Positions 13,537-14,374 of a stretch of DNA of 14,374 nt are shown in pieces. The position numbers were made by a program, and so were the translations under genes. Location: positions 1-14,374 of the forward strand of contig CAMCZJ010000063.1 of NCBI GenBank assembly GCA_945886995.1. Direction: 5' to 3'. This DNA is from Asaia bogorensis. Its GTDB lineage: Bacteria > Pseudomonadota > Alphaproteobacteria > Acetobacterales > Acetobacteraceae. The notes below the pieces were generated by a model. That model saw only the letters and a list, made by a program, of their open reading frames with translations. It was not told the origin of the DNA and did not search any database. The first letter of the stretch is position 1, and each line of letters starts with the position of its first letter.

Positions 13537-14374
13537 CTACGCAATAACATAATCGCCAGGATCAAGGTTTTCCGTCATGCGCCGATAATCCACCAGGCGG
13601 AAGGGTGAATTGGTCACCACCCTGCCCGCCTTGTTCTTGTACCAGCTGCCAACACCCGGATGCGTCCAGACCATGCGCGCGTGTGTCGCATCCAGGAATT
13701 CATTATAGGCATCGCAGCGATCTTCGCGGATTTCGATGCTGCGGGCACCACTTTCCACCACTTCGCGAATGGCCTGCATGATGTAGCGCACCTGGCATTC
13801 CGAATGGAACATGGCACTTCCGCCATGCGCGAGATTCGTGCCCGGCCCATACAGCATAAAGAAATTCGGGAAGCGCGGCACGGTGATTCCAAGAAAGGCG
13901 CGCGGATCATCCTCGCCCCAAAGCGCGCGAACGGAAACACCATCGCGGCCAAAAATCTCGAAGGAACCGAGCGCCTTGGCGCCATCGAAACCCGTTGCCA
14001 TGATAATGACATCGGCAGGATGCTGCTGGCCATCCTTGGTTTCCACGCCATCTTTGGTGATGCGCGCAATGGGTGTGGTGATCAGTTCCACATTCGGCGC
14101 CGTCAGCATCTTGTACCAGCCATTATCGCGCAGCATGCGCTTGCCATAGGGCGGATAGGGCGGCACGACTTTCTCCAGCAAATCCGTGCGATTGCCGATC
14201 TGCGTTTTTATATAGCCGATGACATCCTCTCGCAGCTTTTGATTGGTGGCATTGAGCGATTGCGCGGGCTGATCCCAATTCGGGTCCTTATGGAGCGACG
14301 CATGCATTCCATCGGCGGACGCCCAAAGAAGCTGGAAACGATACCATTTGGCATAGAAGGGAATGTGCTTCAGC
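13537..14374 (-). CDS. flavin-containing (Baeyer-Villiger-type) monooxygenase, C-terminal part
   Basis: 278 residues to the stop at 13537-13539; the frame stays open to the right edge, so the N-terminal part with the FAD motif (GxGxxG) and BVMO fingerprint is off the window. Recognisable segments: LKHIPFYAKWYRFQLLWASADG at the edge (start of visible part), PPYPPYGKRMLRDNGWY, NVELITTPIARITKDGV, DVIIMATGFDGAKALG (the second nucleotide-domain ATG motif), FLGITVPRFPNFFMLYGPGTN and HPGVGSWYKN. This order matches Baeyer-Villiger monooxygenases of the 4-hydroxyacetophenone / cyclohexanone type, which use FAD, NADPH and oxygen on ketones. The substrate cannot be deduced. The ATG at 14305-14307 is internal: sequence upstream of it continues the family pattern. 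Confidence 0.9.
   Translation of the reverse strand, partial: LKHIPFYAKWYRFQLLWASADGMHASLHKDPNWDQPAQSLNATNQKLREDVIGYIKTQIGNRTDLLEKVVPPYPPYGKRMLRDNGWYKMLTAPNVELITTPIARITKDGVETKDGQQHPADVIIMATGFDGAKALGSFEIFGRDGVSVRALWGEDDPRAFLGITVPRFPNFFMLYGPGTNLAHGGSAMFHSECQVRYIMQAIREVVESGARSIEIREDRCDAYNEFLDATHARMVWTHPGVGSWYKNKAGRVVTNSPFRLVDYRRMTENLDPGDYVIA

Noticed and set aside
1..14374. CRISPR arrays, phage-defence systems, insertion sequences
   Set aside because: No regularly spaced repeats, transposase, nuclease or helicase genes were found on either strand.

Overview
The window is GC-rich chromosomal DNA from an alphaproteobacterium, most likely Rhodospirillales/Acetobacteraceae (Roseomonas-like). This placement is inference from gene content: a fused ispDF gene, dusB (the nifR3 gene that precedes ntrBC in many alphaproteobacteria), an NDUFS4-type accessory subunit of respiratory complex I, and a Hint-like protein beside a thiolase. 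No transposase, integrase, CRISPR array or plasmid gene was seen. Most of the window reads as ordinary, tightly packed chromosome, and no intergenic gap exceeds about 250 bases.

Left part (1-5602). The 5' part of dusB runs off the left edge on the minus strand. It diverges from ispDF (MEP isoprenoid pathway) across a 145-base gap that carries an NtrC-like palindrome. ispDF converges on a GGDEF-EAL protein whose GGDEF half is degenerate and whose EAL half looks intact. Next come a strong minus-strand intrinsic terminator, an SCP2-type thiolase, and upstream of it a small protein with a decayed Hint (hedgehog/intein) fold; these last two form a two-gene minus-strand unit.

Central part (5741-11777). 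This is one plus-strand catabolic block. It encodes a FadR-type GntR regulator, a pair of operator-like repeats, an allophanate hydrolase split into two genes (amidase half and C-terminal-domain half, overlapping by ATGA), a NitT/TauT-type ABC importer (binding protein, permease, ATPase), and a PuuE-like member of the polysaccharide deacetylase superfamily. Genes overlap by 4-8 bases or lie 11-21 bases apart, so they are probably co-transcribed. The likely logic is import of a small nitrogen compound, ring opening or deamidation by the PuuE-like enzyme, and final nitrogen release by the split hydrolase. No urea carboxylase, biuret hydrolase or cyanurate hydrolase is present, so the substrate is unknown. 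This is the most interesting system in the window.

Right part (11783-14374). A tRNA-Arg(UCU) and an NDUFS4-type complex I subunit lie on the minus strand. A class V PLP-dependent aminotransferase lies on the plus strand. The C-terminal part of a flavin monooxygenase (Baeyer-Villiger type) converges on it and runs off the right edge.
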